A stretch of DNA of 64,000 bases from the NCBI GenBank assembly GCA_024233285.1, contig JACKPU010000001.1:372001-436000 (forward strand). The letters are read 5' to 3'. Each line of letters starts with the position of its first letter. The first letter of the stretch is position 1. The notes below the pieces were generated by a model. The model did no database searches, was not told the DNA's origin, and saw only the letters and a program-made list of their open reading frames with translations. Shown here one piece after another: positions 45,089-53,105 of this stretch. The position numbers and the translations under genes are program-made. This DNA is from Opitutaceae bacterium (GTDB taxonomy: Bacteria; Verrucomicrobiota; Verrucomicrobiia; Opitutales; Opitutaceae).

Positions 45089-45169
45089 ATGAACCGGGTC
45101 TACATCAAAACCTCCCGCCTATGCCGCACGACTTCCGCCGTGCCGCTTCGGCGCGGCAAGACGGCGTAG
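45089..45169 (+). CDS. 26-codon leader frame duplicating the start of miaB
   Basis: An ATG frame encodes MNRVYIKTSRLCRTTSAVPL plus RRGKTA. Its first eight residues are identical to those of MiaB (MNRVYIKT), encoded 82 bp downstream, and the preceding GCTTCGGCGCGACAAG is also repeated as GCTTCGGCGCGGCAAG. The stop ends 1 bp before the miaB ATG. It looks like a tandem duplication of the miaB start region that now makes a leader frame; whether it is translated is unknown. Confidence 0.5.
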   Translation: MNRVYIKTSRLCRTTSAVPLRRGKTA

Positions 45170-45170
45170 G

Positions 45171-46535
45171 ATGAATCGCGTCTACATTAAAACCTACGGG
45201 TGCCAGATGAATGAGCGCGACAGCGAGGCCGTCGCGGCGATGCTGCGCGCCCGCGGTTACCGGATCGTGGACGATGAGCACGCCTGTGACATCATGCTGC
45301 TCAACACCTGCAGCGTGCGCGATGCCGCCGAACAAAAGGCCATCGGCAAGGCCGGCTACGTGTCTGCCCGCAAAAAAAAGCAGCCCGACTTCGTCCTCGG
45401 CATACTCGGCTGCATGGCGCAAAACCGCGGCGCCGCGTTGCTGGATGCGCTGCCCGACGTGGACCTGATCGTCGGCACGCAGAAGTTTCACCAAGTCCCC
45501 GACTACCTCGACAACCTCCGCGCCGCGCGTGACGCCGGCGTGCCGATCGGCAGCTCGATCGTGGACATCGCCGAGGAGGCCGGTTCGCAAAACACGATTC
45601 GCGACCACCTCGAGACCGAGGAAAAACAGGTCAGCGCCTTCGTTTCGATCCAGCAGGGTTGCAACATGGACTGCCATTTCTGCATCGTGCCGAAAACGCG
45701 CGGCGACGAACGCTCGCGGCCGATGGAAGACATCGTGGCCGAATGCCGCAACCTCGCCGCGAAGGGCGTAAAGGAGATCACCCTGCTTGGTCAGATCGTC
45801 ACCAGCTACGGCCGGCGTGACTACGTGCACACCGACGGCGTCTCGCCCTTCGTGCAGTTGATCGAAAAGGTGCACGCCATCGACGGCATCGAGCGCATCC
45901 GCTTCACCTCGCCGCATCCGCGCGGCTTCAAGCAGGACCTCGTCGAGGCTTACGGCCGCCTGCCCAAGCTCTGCGAATACGTGCACCTGCCGATGCAGAG
46001 CGGTAGCAACCGCATCCTCCGCGCGATGAACCGCCCTTACTCGCGCGAACGCTACCGGGAGATCGTCGACGCCCTGCGCGCCGTGCGGCCCGACATGTAT
46101 TTCTCCACCGACATCATCGTCGGCTACCCCGGCGAAACCGAGGCGGAGTTCGAGGAAACGCGCGAACTCTTCGAGGCCTGCAACTACGACATGGCCTACA
46201 TCTTCAAATACTCCATCCGCAGCGGCACCGTCGCCGCCGATCTCGCCGATCAGGTGCCGGACGCGGAGAAGGAGCGCCGCAACCAGGTGTTGTTGGATAT
46301 CCTCCGCAAAAACTCCGAGCGCCGCACCGCGCAGCTCATCGGTTCGACCGAGGAGGTGCTGGTCGAGGGTCCGGACAAGACCGGCGCACATTTTACCGGC
46401 CGCACCCGCGGCAACCGCGTTTGCGTGTTCGATGCCGATCCCCGGCTCGTCGGCCAGCTCGTGCCGCTCAAGATCGAACGCGCGACGGTCAGCACACTTT
46501 ATGGCTCGCTCGTATTGAGCGGCGTGGAAAACTGA
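45171..46535 (+). CDS. miaB: tRNA-2-methylthio-N6-dimethylallyladenosine synthase MiaB
   Basis: 454 residues. The N-terminal UPF0004 domain has three cluster cysteines (YGCQMNERDS, LNTCSVR, LGCMAQ). The radical-SAM core has CNMDCHFCIVPKTRG (C-x3-C-x2-C), SPHPRGF, HLPMQSGSNRIL and TDIIVGYPGETE. A C-terminal TRAM domain ends the protein. It methylthiolates A37 of tRNAs that read UNN codons. The start ATG at 45171 is preceded by a duplicated start region that could compete for ribosomes. Confidence 0.97.
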   Translation: MNRVYIKTYGCQMNERDSEAVAAMLRARGYRIVDDEHACDIMLLNTCSVRDAAEQKAIGKAGYVSARKKKQPDFVLGILGCMAQNRGAALLDALPDVDLIVGTQKFHQVPDYLDNLRAARDAGVPIGSSIVDIAEEAGSQNTIRDHLETEEKQVSAFVSIQQGCNMDCHFCIVPKTRGDERSRPMEDIVAECRNLAAKGVKEITLLGQIVTSYGRRDYVHTDGVSPFVQLIEKVHAIDGIERIRFTSPHPRGFKQDLVEAYGRLPKLCEYVHLPMQSGSNRILRAMNRPYSRERYREIVDALRAVRPDMYFSTDIIVGYPGETEAEFEETRELFEACNYDMAYIFKYSIRSGTVAADLADQVPDAEKERRNQVLLDILRKNSERRTAQLIGSTEEVLVEGPDKTGAHFTGRTRGNRVCVFDADPRLVGQLVPLKIERATVSTLYGSLVLSGVEN

Positions 46536-46543
46536 ATCCGCCA

Positions 46544-47083
46544 ATGTCACTCACCCTCGCCACCCTCATTCCCGGGCTGCTCATGCTGTTGTTGGGCACC
46601 GCCCTGCTCAGTGGCCGGGCCACGGTGCCGGCTCTGCTCAAGGCGTTTCCGCGCTCCAACACCGCGGCCGTCCTGCTTTTCGGCGGCGGCGCGATCTGGT
46701 TTCTTTACAAGGTCTGGCATTTGCCCGAAGCGGACTTCGGCCAATACCGCACGATCCTCGCCATCGCGTTCGGCGCGATCGCGGTGCTGTCGTTCAAGTA
46801 TGTGCCCGACTTTCTCGCGGTGCGCGGGTTGTCCGTGCTGATTCTGCTCAGCGCCTCGCCACTGCTCGACGCGGCTTACATGCACTACGATCAACCGCAG
46901 CGGTTGTTCATGGTGAGTATCGTCTATCTCTTCATTGCGCTGGCCATCTACCTCGGCGCGTCACCGTTCCGGTTGCGTGATTTCTTCGAATGGCTGTTCC
47001 GCACGCCGGGTCGCAGCCGCACGCTGGGCGGAGTCGTTGCCGGATACGGCCTCCTGCTTGCCATCGTAGCCTTCACCTACTGA
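46544..47083 (+). CDS. Hypothetical membrane protein
   Basis: 179 residues with about five or six hydrophobic segments (near 2-21, 38-56, 70-85, 91-108, 118-138, 158-177) and no recognised motif. FGGGAIWFLYKVWHLPEADFG and YLGASPFRLRDFFEWLFRTPGRS are the longest polar loops. It sits 8 bp after miaB and 5 bp before gmk, so the three are likely one transcript. I do not recognise the family. Confidence 0.7.
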   Translation: MSLTLATLIPGLLMLLLGTALLSGRATVPALLKAFPRSNTAAVLLFGGGAIWFLYKVWHLPEADFGQYRTILAIAFGAIAVLSFKYVPDFLAVRGLSVLILLSASPLLDAAYMHYDQPQRLFMVSIVYLFIALAIYLGASPFRLRDFFEWLFRTPGRSRTLGGVVAGYGLLLAIVAFTY

Positions 47084-47088
47084 GAACA

Positions 47089-47700
47089 GTGTCCGATCAA
47101 ACGAATCCCATTCTGCTCGTCATCGCCGGTCCGGCGGGTTCCGGCAAGAGCACGCTCTGCGAACGGCTCGTCAGCGCGGGCTCCCGGTTCTCCCGCGTCG
47201 TCACCACCACCACGCGCGCGCCGCGTCCCGGTGAAATCGACGGCGTGCATTATCACTTTCTCACGCCGACGCAGTTCGACGAAAAACTGGCCAAGGGCGA
47301 ATTTCTCGAATGGGCCTGGGTGCATGGCGATCGCCGCTACGGCACGCTCGCGGCCTCGGTGCTGGACCCGCTCAGCCGGGGCGAAAGCTTGGTCGCCAAT
47401 GTCGATGTGCAGGGTGTGGCCAGCATCCGCGACGCGAGCACGCGCTACCCGCTGCTGGCCCGCAGTCTCGCCACCGTATTTATCAATGTGAGCCACGAGC
47501 AGTTGCAGCGCCGCATTCGCGAGCGCGGCACGGACGACGAAGCCGAGATCGCACGCCGCATGGCCACCGCTGAAAAGGAGATGGTGGAATCGCCGAAGTT
47601 CGAATACCACATCGAGAGCGGCAGCCGGGACGAAGACTTCGCCGCGCTGCTCGCCATCATCAAGCAGGCGCGCGCCAAGCTCGCGACCGCGGTCGATTGA
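47089..47700 (+). CDS. gmk: Guanylate kinase
   Basis: 203 residues from GTG 47089. P-loop AGPAGSGKSTL, the GMP-binding TTTTRAPRPGEIDGVHYHF, EFLEWAWVHGDRRYGT, VANVDVQGVASIR and the lid RIRERGTDDEAEIARRM match guanylate kinases. It phosphorylates GMP to GDP. The N-terminus follows the family start closely, and no ATG is nearby. It belongs to the miaB transcript. Confidence 0.94.
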   Translation: MSDQTNPILLVIAGPAGSGKSTLCERLVSAGSRFSRVVTTTTRAPRPGEIDGVHYHFLTPTQFDEKLAKGEFLEWAWVHGDRRYGTLAASVLDPLSRGESLVANVDVQGVASIRDASTRYPLLARSLATVFINVSHEQLQRRIRERGTDDEAEIARRMATAEKEMVESPKFEYHIESGSRDEDFAALLAIIKQARAKLATAVD

Positions 47701-47752
47701 TCGGGTTGTAGACCCGGCCACCGGGCCTGCAAAGTTGCGATTGGGCGCACAT

Positions 47753-49309
47753 TCACTCGCTGTCCACGATATAGTGACAGCCCTTGCTCACCGGATTGAG
47801 CGAGGCGGCATGCACCACCAATAGGGCGGTTTGCACGGCATTGCGCAGTTCGATGAGTTCACGTGTTACGCGACAGTCGCGATAGAAACTCTGAATCTCC
47901 TCGCGCAGCTCAAGCAGGATGCGGCGTGCGCGGGTCAATCGTTTCGGCGAACGCACAATCCCGGCGTAGTTCCACATCGTGCTGCGCAACAGTTGCAGGT
48001 CCTGCCGGATCAAAGTCGGGTCGGCGTCGCGCAGCACCGGTCGCCACGGCCGGGGATCCGGCAGACGAAACTCGCCGGCGGCGATATCCGCGGCATCGGC
48101 TTGCGCCGTGAACTTGGCACTCGTGAGACACTCCAGCAGTGACGTGCTCGCCAGCCGGTTGGCGCCATGCAGCCCCGTGCAGGCCGTTTCGCCGATCGCG
48201 GCGAGGTGGCGGACGTTGGTGCGACCCGCGAGATCGGTATGCACGCCGCCGCAGGAGAAATGCGCCGCCGGCACAACCGGAATCGGTTCACGCGTGATGT
48301 CCACCCCATGCTGTTCGCACCGCGCCGCGATGTTGGGAAAACGCTCGCGAATGAAACCGGGCTTCAACGCCGAGAGATCCAGAAAGACACACGGTTCCCC
48401 GCTCGCCGCGAGCTCGTCGTGAATCGCGCGCGAAACGATGTCGCGCGGCGCCAGCGAACCCAACGGGTGGCGGCCATCCATGAAGCGCTCGCCCTTCGCG
48501 TTGACCAGCACCGCGCCTTCGCCGCGCAGCGCTTCGGTGATGAGGAAACGCGGGGCGTTTTTCTTAAAGAAAACCGTCGGATGAAACTGCACGTATTCGA
48601 GATCGATCAGACGCGCACCAACGCGATACGCCATGGCGATGCCGTGGCCCACGCTGCCCGGCTGGTTGGTCGAGTGTTGGAAAATCTGGCCGAGTCCACC
48701 GTTCGCCAGCACCGTCTTCTTCGCGATGATGGCGTGCACTTCACCTGTGGTCGCATCCAGCACATAAGCTCCGTAGCAGGTGAGCGGGGCATAGCGGTCC
48801 ACCGGACTTTCGCTGTTGTGCGAAAGGGTGAGCAGATCGACCGCCACCCAGCCACTGCGTCGGGTGATCGCCGGAGTCGCATCGACCCGGGCCACGATGT
48901 TTTGCAGAATCGCGTGCCCCGTCATGTCCTTCGCGTGAATGATGCGGCGCGAGCTGTGACCGCCTTCGCGCGTATATTCCAATTCGCCGCGCGCATCGCG
49001 ATCAAACGCCACGTCGAGTTCGTCGAGCAGCAGTTCCTTCACCGCGAGAGGTCCTTCGCGCACGAGATGCTCCACTGCCTGGGGATTGGCCGTGCCATCG
49101 CTGGCCTCGACGATGTCGTGTGCAAGCTTTTCCGGCGTAGCCGACTGTTCGTAAATGATACCGCCCTGCGCCCAGTCACTGTTGGCCACGAGAGGACCGT
49201 CCAACGAAAGCAGCTCCACGTTCAGCCCCAAGCGTGCGGCACGCAGGGCATACGCCGATCCGGCGAGACCCGCGCCGATGACCAGACAATCGGTGGTGAT
49301 GGTTTTCAC
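47753..49309 (-). CDS. nadB: L-aspartate oxidase
   Basis: 518 residues. The FAD-binding N-terminus reads CLVIGAGLAGSAYALRAARLG. GGHSSRRIIHAKDMTGHAIL, GGLGQIFQHSTNQPGSVGHGIAMAYRVGA, LEYVQFHPT, CGGVHTDLAGRTNV and ETACTGLHGANRLASTSLLE are classical NadB/succinate-dehydrogenase flavoprotein segments. It oxidises aspartate to iminoaspartate for NadA. The GTG start overlaps the nadC stop by 4 bp. It is the last gene of the cofactor array. Confidence 0.96.
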   Translation of the reverse strand: MKTITTDCLVIGAGLAGSAYALRAARLGLNVELLSLDGPLVANSDWAQGGIIYEQSATPEKLAHDIVEASDGTANPQAVEHLVREGPLAVKELLLDELDVAFDRDARGELEYTREGGHSSRRIIHAKDMTGHAILQNIVARVDATPAITRRSGWVAVDLLTLSHNSESPVDRYAPLTCYGAYVLDATTGEVHAIIAKKTVLANGGLGQIFQHSTNQPGSVGHGIAMAYRVGARLIDLEYVQFHPTVFFKKNAPRFLITEALRGEGAVLVNAKGERFMDGRHPLGSLAPRDIVSRAIHDELAASGEPCVFLDLSALKPGFIRERFPNIAARCEQHGVDITREPIPVVPAAHFSCGGVHTDLAGRTNVRHLAAIGETACTGLHGANRLASTSLLECLTSAKFTAQADAADIAAGEFRLPDPRPWRPVLRDADPTLIRQDLQLLRSTMWNYAGIVRSPKRLTRARRILLELREEIQSFYRDCRVTRELIELRNAVQTALLVVHAASLNPVSKGCHYIVDSE

Positions 49310-50163
49310 TTGGCGCGGCGACGCGGGCTTTTTTCCGGAATCGTCAGACTCAGGTCCACCGCCGTGGCCGAGTGAGTGAGGGCGCCAATGCTGATCACAT
49401 CAACCCCGGGCAGCGCGTAATCGCGCAACGTCTCGAAACGCACGCCGCCGGAAACCTCCACCGTGGCCGCGCCACCGATGGACGCCACCGCGGCCTTCAC
49501 CTGTGTCGGAGTCATGTTGTCGAGCAGGATGACCTCGGCGCCGGCCCGCACCGCTTCTTTAACCTCGGCCAGCGTCTTGGCTTCGACTTCAATCTTCGCG
49601 CCATGCGGCGCGGCTTCGCGGCAGCACTGCACGGCCTTCGTCAGCGAACCGGCCGCGGCGATGTGATTGTCCTTGATGAGCACGTGTTCGCCGAGCGACG
49701 AGCGGTGATTGTAAGCGCCGCCGCAGCGGACGGCGTATTTTTCGAGCGCGCGCCAAGCCGGCGTGGTCTTGCGCGTGTCGACGATGCGCACGCCCGTGCC
49801 CTTGACCGCATCCGTATAACGCCTGGCCTGCGTGGCGATGCCGGAAAGCCGCTGAATAAAATTGAGCGCGGTGCGTTCGGCCGTAAGCAGCGCCGCGGTC
49901 GGTCCGCTGACCTGCAGCACGATTGCGCCCGGTTTCAATCGGTCGCCATCCTGCGCCACCACCTTCACCTTGAGGGCGGAATCGACGCGGGCGAACACTC
50001 GCGCCGCAATGTCCACGCCGCAAAGCACGAGCTCCTGTTTCGCTTCGATGAACGCGCGCGAGGTGTGTTTCGGGGAAAAGATGGCGCGGCTCGTGATGTC
50101 GCCGAGGCCGGCATCCTCTTCGAGTGCGAGATCGATCAACTGATCGGTGCGGGGAGTGAGCAT
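49306..50163 (-). CDS. nadC: Nicotinate-nucleotide pyrophosphorylase (quinolinate phosphoribosyltransferase)
   Basis: 285 residues. LEEDAGLGDITS, the quinolinate-binding ALNFIQRLSGIAT, DTRKTTPAWRALEKYAVRCGG, HRSSLGEHVLIKDNHI, EVEAKTLAEVKEA, VILLDNMTP and EVSGGV are the standard NadC motifs. It makes nicotinate mononucleotide from quinolinate and PRPP. It overlaps nadB by 4 bp. The 48-bp gap to nadA contains a perfect palindrome, so nadC-nadB may have separate control. Confidence 0.97.
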   Translation of the reverse strand: MLTPRTDQLIDLALEEDAGLGDITSRAIFSPKHTSRAFIEAKQELVLCGVDIAARVFARVDSALKVKVVAQDGDRLKPGAIVLQVSGPTAALLTAERTALNFIQRLSGIATQARRYTDAVKGTGVRIVDTRKTTPAWRALEKYAVRCGGAYNHRSSLGEHVLIKDNHIAAAGSLTKAVQCCREAAPHGAKIEVEAKTLAEVKEAVRAGAEVILLDNMTPTQVKAAVASIGGAATVEVSGGVRFETLRDYALPGVDVISIGALTHSATAVDLSLTIPEKSPRRRAK

Positions 50164-50180
50164 GGTGAGGGTTTTGATCC

Positions 50181-50201
50181 AATGTTCGTATTACGAACAT
50201 T
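50181..50201. promoter_or_regulatory. Perfect palindrome between nadA and nadC
   Basis: AATGTTCGTA (50181-50190) and TACGAACATT (50192-50201) are an exact 10-bp inverted repeat around a single T. It ends 18 bp before the nadC start on the minus strand. It fits a dimeric repressor site; it does not match the known NrtR consensus, and the spacing differs from the verrucomicrobial LexA box. Confidence 0.65.
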
Positions 50202-50211
50202 CGTTGCGTGA

Positions 50212-51258
50212 TCAGGTGGCGGCGGGGGTGAGTTCGAACATGCGATCGATGCAGCGCGCCGCGCGCTGGCGCAGGTTTTCATCTAGCGTGACAATCTGTT
50301 CGGGTCGCGGAGCGCGCAGGGCGTCGCGGATTTTCTCCAGCGAATTGAGCTTCATGTAGGGACACAGCCGGCAGCCGCCGATGAAGTTTTTCTCCGGATC
50401 CTCCACCTCGAGCCGGCCGACCAGACCGCATTCGGTGAGCATCAGAAAATAAGGCGCCTGCGTGGCCTTCACGTATTTCATCATCGCGCCGGTGCTGCCG
50501 ACAAAGTCTGAGGCTTGGGCGACTTCCTCCGTGCATTCGGGATGCGACACAACCTTAAGCCCGGGGAATCGCGCCCGGGCCTGTTTGATCTGCGCCACGT
50601 CAAACTCCTCGTGCACCATGCAGGTGCCGTCGGATGAAATGATTTCCTTGTTCACGCCGCGCTGACGCAGTTCGTGGCGGATGTTGTCGGCCATCAGCCG
50701 GTCGGGCACGAAAACGATGCGCTGCTGTGGCAGCGCGGCGACGATGTCGTAAACATTGCCCGAGGTCACACACACGTCGCACTCCGCCTTCACCTCGGCG
50801 GTGCTGTTGATGTAGCAAACGACCGCCGCGTCGGGATAGAGCGACTTCATCCGTTTCACGTCGGCGCCGGTGATCGAATCGGCAAGCGAACACCCCGAAC
50901 CGCGGTCCGGCACGATGACGGTGGCCTGGGGGGAAAGGATTTTGGCCGTCTCGGCCATGAACACCACGCCGGCAAAGAGAATCACGTCGGCCTGCGCTTC
51001 CTTCGCCTTCAAGCTGAGGAAATACGAGTCGCCCTTGAAATCGCCGACGCCGTAAACGATCTCGGGCTCCACGTAGGAGTGGGTGAGGATGACCGCGTTT
51101 TTCTCCTGCTTGAGCTGGTTGATCTCCAGCGTGAGCGGCGCGATTTCACGACACGTTTCCAGATTCCATTTGCGGCCCTTGGGGTCGCATTCGACGTGCA
51201 TGAGCGAACCGAGCAGGCGCTCCGCCTCGGCTTCAATCGCGACATCCGTAAAGTTCAT
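50212..51258 (-). CDS. nadA: Quinolinate synthase
   Basis: 348 residues. NAVILTHSYVEPEIV with the substrate His, GDSYFLSLKAKEAQADVILFAGVVFMAETAKIL, CSLADSITG with the first cluster Cys, YINSTAEVKAECDVCVTSGN, DGTCMVHEEF, SHPECTEEV with the next Cys, and GGCRLCPYMKLNSLEKI with the last one mark the NadA fold with a 4Fe-4S cluster. It condenses iminoaspartate with dihydroxyacetone phosphate. It lies 41 bp after panD. Confidence 0.97.
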   Translation of the reverse strand: MNFTDVAIEAEAERLLGSLMHVECDPKGRKWNLETCREIAPLTLEINQLKQEKNAVILTHSYVEPEIVYGVGDFKGDSYFLSLKAKEAQADVILFAGVVFMAETAKILSPQATVIVPDRGSGCSLADSITGADVKRMKSLYPDAAVVCYINSTAEVKAECDVCVTSGNVYDIVAALPQQRIVFVPDRLMADNIRHELRQRGVNKEIISSDGTCMVHEEFDVAQIKQARARFPGLKVVSHPECTEEVAQASDFVGSTGAMMKYVKATQAPYFLMLTECGLVGRLEVEDPEKNFIGGCRLCPYMKLNSLEKIRDALRAPRPEQIVTLDENLRQRAARCIDRMFELTPAAT

Positions 51259-51299
51259 GACGAAAACGTAGGGGACAATCCGCGCCCGTCAAAGACCAG

Positions 51300-51671
51300 T
51301 CACGGTTCCCCGATGGAAGCGTTGCGCGCGGTGGTGACGCGATTATGCTCATCCAATTGCACCACCCGCGCCTGGTGGCCGGAGATTTCCGCCGGCGCCA
51401 GCGTGGCGTAGTTGGCAATGATCACCCGGTCGCCCACGTTGACGAGACGCGCAGCCGCGCCGTTGATCTGAATCTGCCCTGGCTCGCCGTAGATGACGTA
51501 GGTGGTGAAGCGCACGCCGTTGTTGATGTCGTAAATATCCACTTGTTCGAACTCGAACAGACCCGCTTCGCGGCAAAGCGCACGGTCGATGGAGACCGAG
51601 CCTTCGTAATCGGGATCGGCGGCGGTCACCGTGGCACGGTGAAGTTTGGCGCGGAGAAAGGTTCTAAGCAT
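51300..51671 (-). CDS. panD: Aspartate 1-decarboxylase
   Basis: 123 residues. MLRTFLRAKLHRATVTAADP leads to the self-cleavage site Gly24-Ser25 (YEGSVSID), whose Ser becomes the pyruvoyl cofactor. Tyr58-region VIYGEPGQIQINGAAARLV and GDRVIIANYA are also typical. It makes beta-alanine for PanC. The start overlaps the end of coaX by 8 bp. Confidence 0.96.
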   Translation of the reverse strand: MLRTFLRAKLHRATVTAADPDYEGSVSIDRALCREAGLFEFEQVDIYDINNGVRFTTYVIYGEPGQIQINGAAARLVNVGDRVIIANYATLAPAEISGHQARVVQLDEHNRVTTARNASIGEP

Positions 51672-52470
51672 GGGTCGTGGGACGGGAGGCGAAAAACTGC
51701 AAACCGTGCAAGATAAGCCCGGGTTCCACGGCGGTAAAGAGGCGATGCCGATTAAAGTGTGTCACCTGACCGCCCGTGCCGATGACCACAACCCGCGACC
51801 GCCCAAACACTTCGCGCCGTCCCTCACGGATCAATTCACGAATAGCCCCGGCGTGACCGTGCAAAATGCCGCTGCGCAGCGCGTTTTCGGTGTCGCGGGC
51901 CACCACGCGCGAAGCGGGACGCAACGCCACTTCCGGCAATCGCGCCGTGCGGCGCGCCAGCGCCTCGGGCCACAAGCCGAGCCCCGGCAGTATCGCACCC
52001 CCGAGCACGGTGCCATCACGTCGCAGAAAGGTCAGCGTCGTGGCCGTGCCGCAATCGACGACGATGACATCACGGCGCGGATACAGCTTCCGCGCCCCCA
52101 GCGCGGCGGCGACGCGATCAGCGCCCAGCTTGGCGGGATCAACATAAGCGATCTTCAAACCATGCTGGCTCAACGGGGTCAGCACTTGAGGTTCAATCGC
52201 CAGGGTTGCCCGCACCGCCTTTACCAAGGATTGAGTGCGGGCCGGCACCACGGAACAGAGCACCGCGCGGTCCACACCACCGCGCGCGAAGCCGCGCAAT
52301 GCTTCTTGTAGGGCGGGATCGCCTGATCCCGCCTTGGTCTTTCCCACTCGCATTGGCGGGATCAGGCGATCCCGCCCTACATCAATCCGTGTCGCACGCA
52401 GCAGGCGCTCGCCCGCAAACAATCCGGCGAAGAGGGTCGAGTTGCCCAGATCGAGCGCGAGCGTTCTCAA
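51664..52470 (-). CDS. coaX: Type III pantothenate kinase
   Basis: 268 residues from TTG 52470, chosen because GGAGG lies seven bases upstream and the codon overlaps the coaB stop (TTGA). TLALDLGNSTLFAGLF gives the phosphate-binding D-x-G-N-S/T, AKLGADRVAAALGARKL the catalytic Asp segment, VVDCGTATTLTF the third motif and GGAILPGLGLWPEAL the substrate loop. It phosphorylates pantothenate and is not inhibited by CoA in known homologues. Codons for about 25 residues after TRID come from an exact palindromic repeat (52307-52381), an in-frame insertion or replacement in the loop before LCSVVP. Confidence 0.93.
   Translation of the reverse strand: MRTLALDLGNSTLFAGLFAGERLLRATRIDVGRDRLIPPMRVGKTKAGSGDPALQEALRGFARGGVDRAVLCSVVPARTQSLVKAVRATLAIEPQVLTPLSQHGLKIAYVDPAKLGADRVAAALGARKLYPRRDVIVVDCGTATTLTFLRRDGTVLGGAILPGLGLWPEALARRTARLPEVALRPASRVVARDTENALRSGILHGHAGAIRELIREGRREVFGRSRVVVIGTGGQVTHFNRHRLFTAVEPGLILHGLQFFASRPTTHA
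52308..52380. repeat. Exact 26-bp inverted repeat inside coaX
   Basis: The 26-bp arm beginning GTAGGGCGGGATCGCCTGAT (52308-52333) has a perfect inverted copy at 52355-52380, with a 21-bp centre. Each arm also forms its own hairpin. The same arm occurs at 37094-37119. With one flanking T-A pair the unit is 75 bp, exactly 25 codons, so the coaX frame is preserved; it reads VGRDRLIPP...AGSGDPAL in the protein. Confidence 0.92.
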
Positions 52471-53105
52471 CGTGCAGCCTCCAACCATTTTGCCAGCGCA
52501 GTCGCGAGTTCGCACACTCCGGCCAAATTGACCGGCTCGGCGTCTGCCGCTTGAAACAAACGAAACGGATGCCCTGTCGCGGTTTCGATCTCATCAAGAT
52601 CGTTATGCACCACCGCATCCACGCCGCCCTCGGCGAACTGTCGCGCCACCGCCTCACGGCGCGTCGCAACATCCGCCCCGGCAGTAAGCTTGAACCCGAT
52701 CACCCGCAGCGGCTGCGGCGAGAAACCGCGGAGCTGCGGCAATATCTTGGGCACGCGCACCAAGTTGAGCACCATCGCATCCGCGGCGGAGTCGAGCTTG
52801 CCGGCATGCACCTTGGCGGGGCGGTAGTCCGCCACGGCCGCCGCCATGATCACCGCCGAAAAATCGCCGCTCGCGAGCCGGGTGCGCAGTTGGGCGGCGA
52901 GATCTTCGGCCGAAGTAAACACCGCGGTCGGAACCGCGGTTCTTGGTGTCATCGCCCCGGTGCCGCGCAGCACATGAACGTCATGTCCGCGCTCATGCAA
53001 CGCATCCGCCAAGGCCGCGCCGGTGGCCCCCGTGCTGCCATTGGAAATGTAGCGCACGCGGTCGATCGGTTCACGCGTGCCGCCGGCGGTGATGAGGATT
53101 TTCAT
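52467..53105 (-). CDS. coaB: Phosphopantothenate-cysteine ligase (stand-alone CoaB)
   Basis: 212 residues covering only the ligase half of the usual CoaBC fusion: LITAGGTREPIDRVRYISNGSTGATGAALADAL with the nucleotide-binding Gly/Asn/Ser region, AAVADYRP, the KLDS motif (AGKLDSAADAMVLNLVRVPKIL) and VIGFKLTAG. It joins 4'-phosphopantothenate and cysteine using CTP. It overlaps coaC (ATGA, 4 bp) and coaX, so all three are translationally coupled. Confidence 0.93.
   Translation of the reverse strand: MKILITAGGTREPIDRVRYISNGSTGATGAALADALHERGHDVHVLRGTGAMTPRTAVPTAVFTSAEDLAAQLRTRLASGDFSAVIMAAAVADYRPAKVHAGKLDSAADAMVLNLVRVPKILPQLRGFSPQPLRVIGFKLTAGADVATRREAVARQFAEGGVDAVVHNDLDEIETATGHPFRLFQAADAEPVNLAGVCELATALAKWLEAAR

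Noticed and set aside
47701..47752. ACCCGGCCACCGGGC hairpin after gmk as a terminator
   Set aside because: The stem is only about five pairs with no T-run; support is too weak.
50181..50201. Reading the nad palindrome as a LexA box
   Set aside because: The half-sites TGTTC and GAACA are right, but the spacer is seven bases rather than the four described for Verrucomicrobia, and no such site precedes recA in this window.
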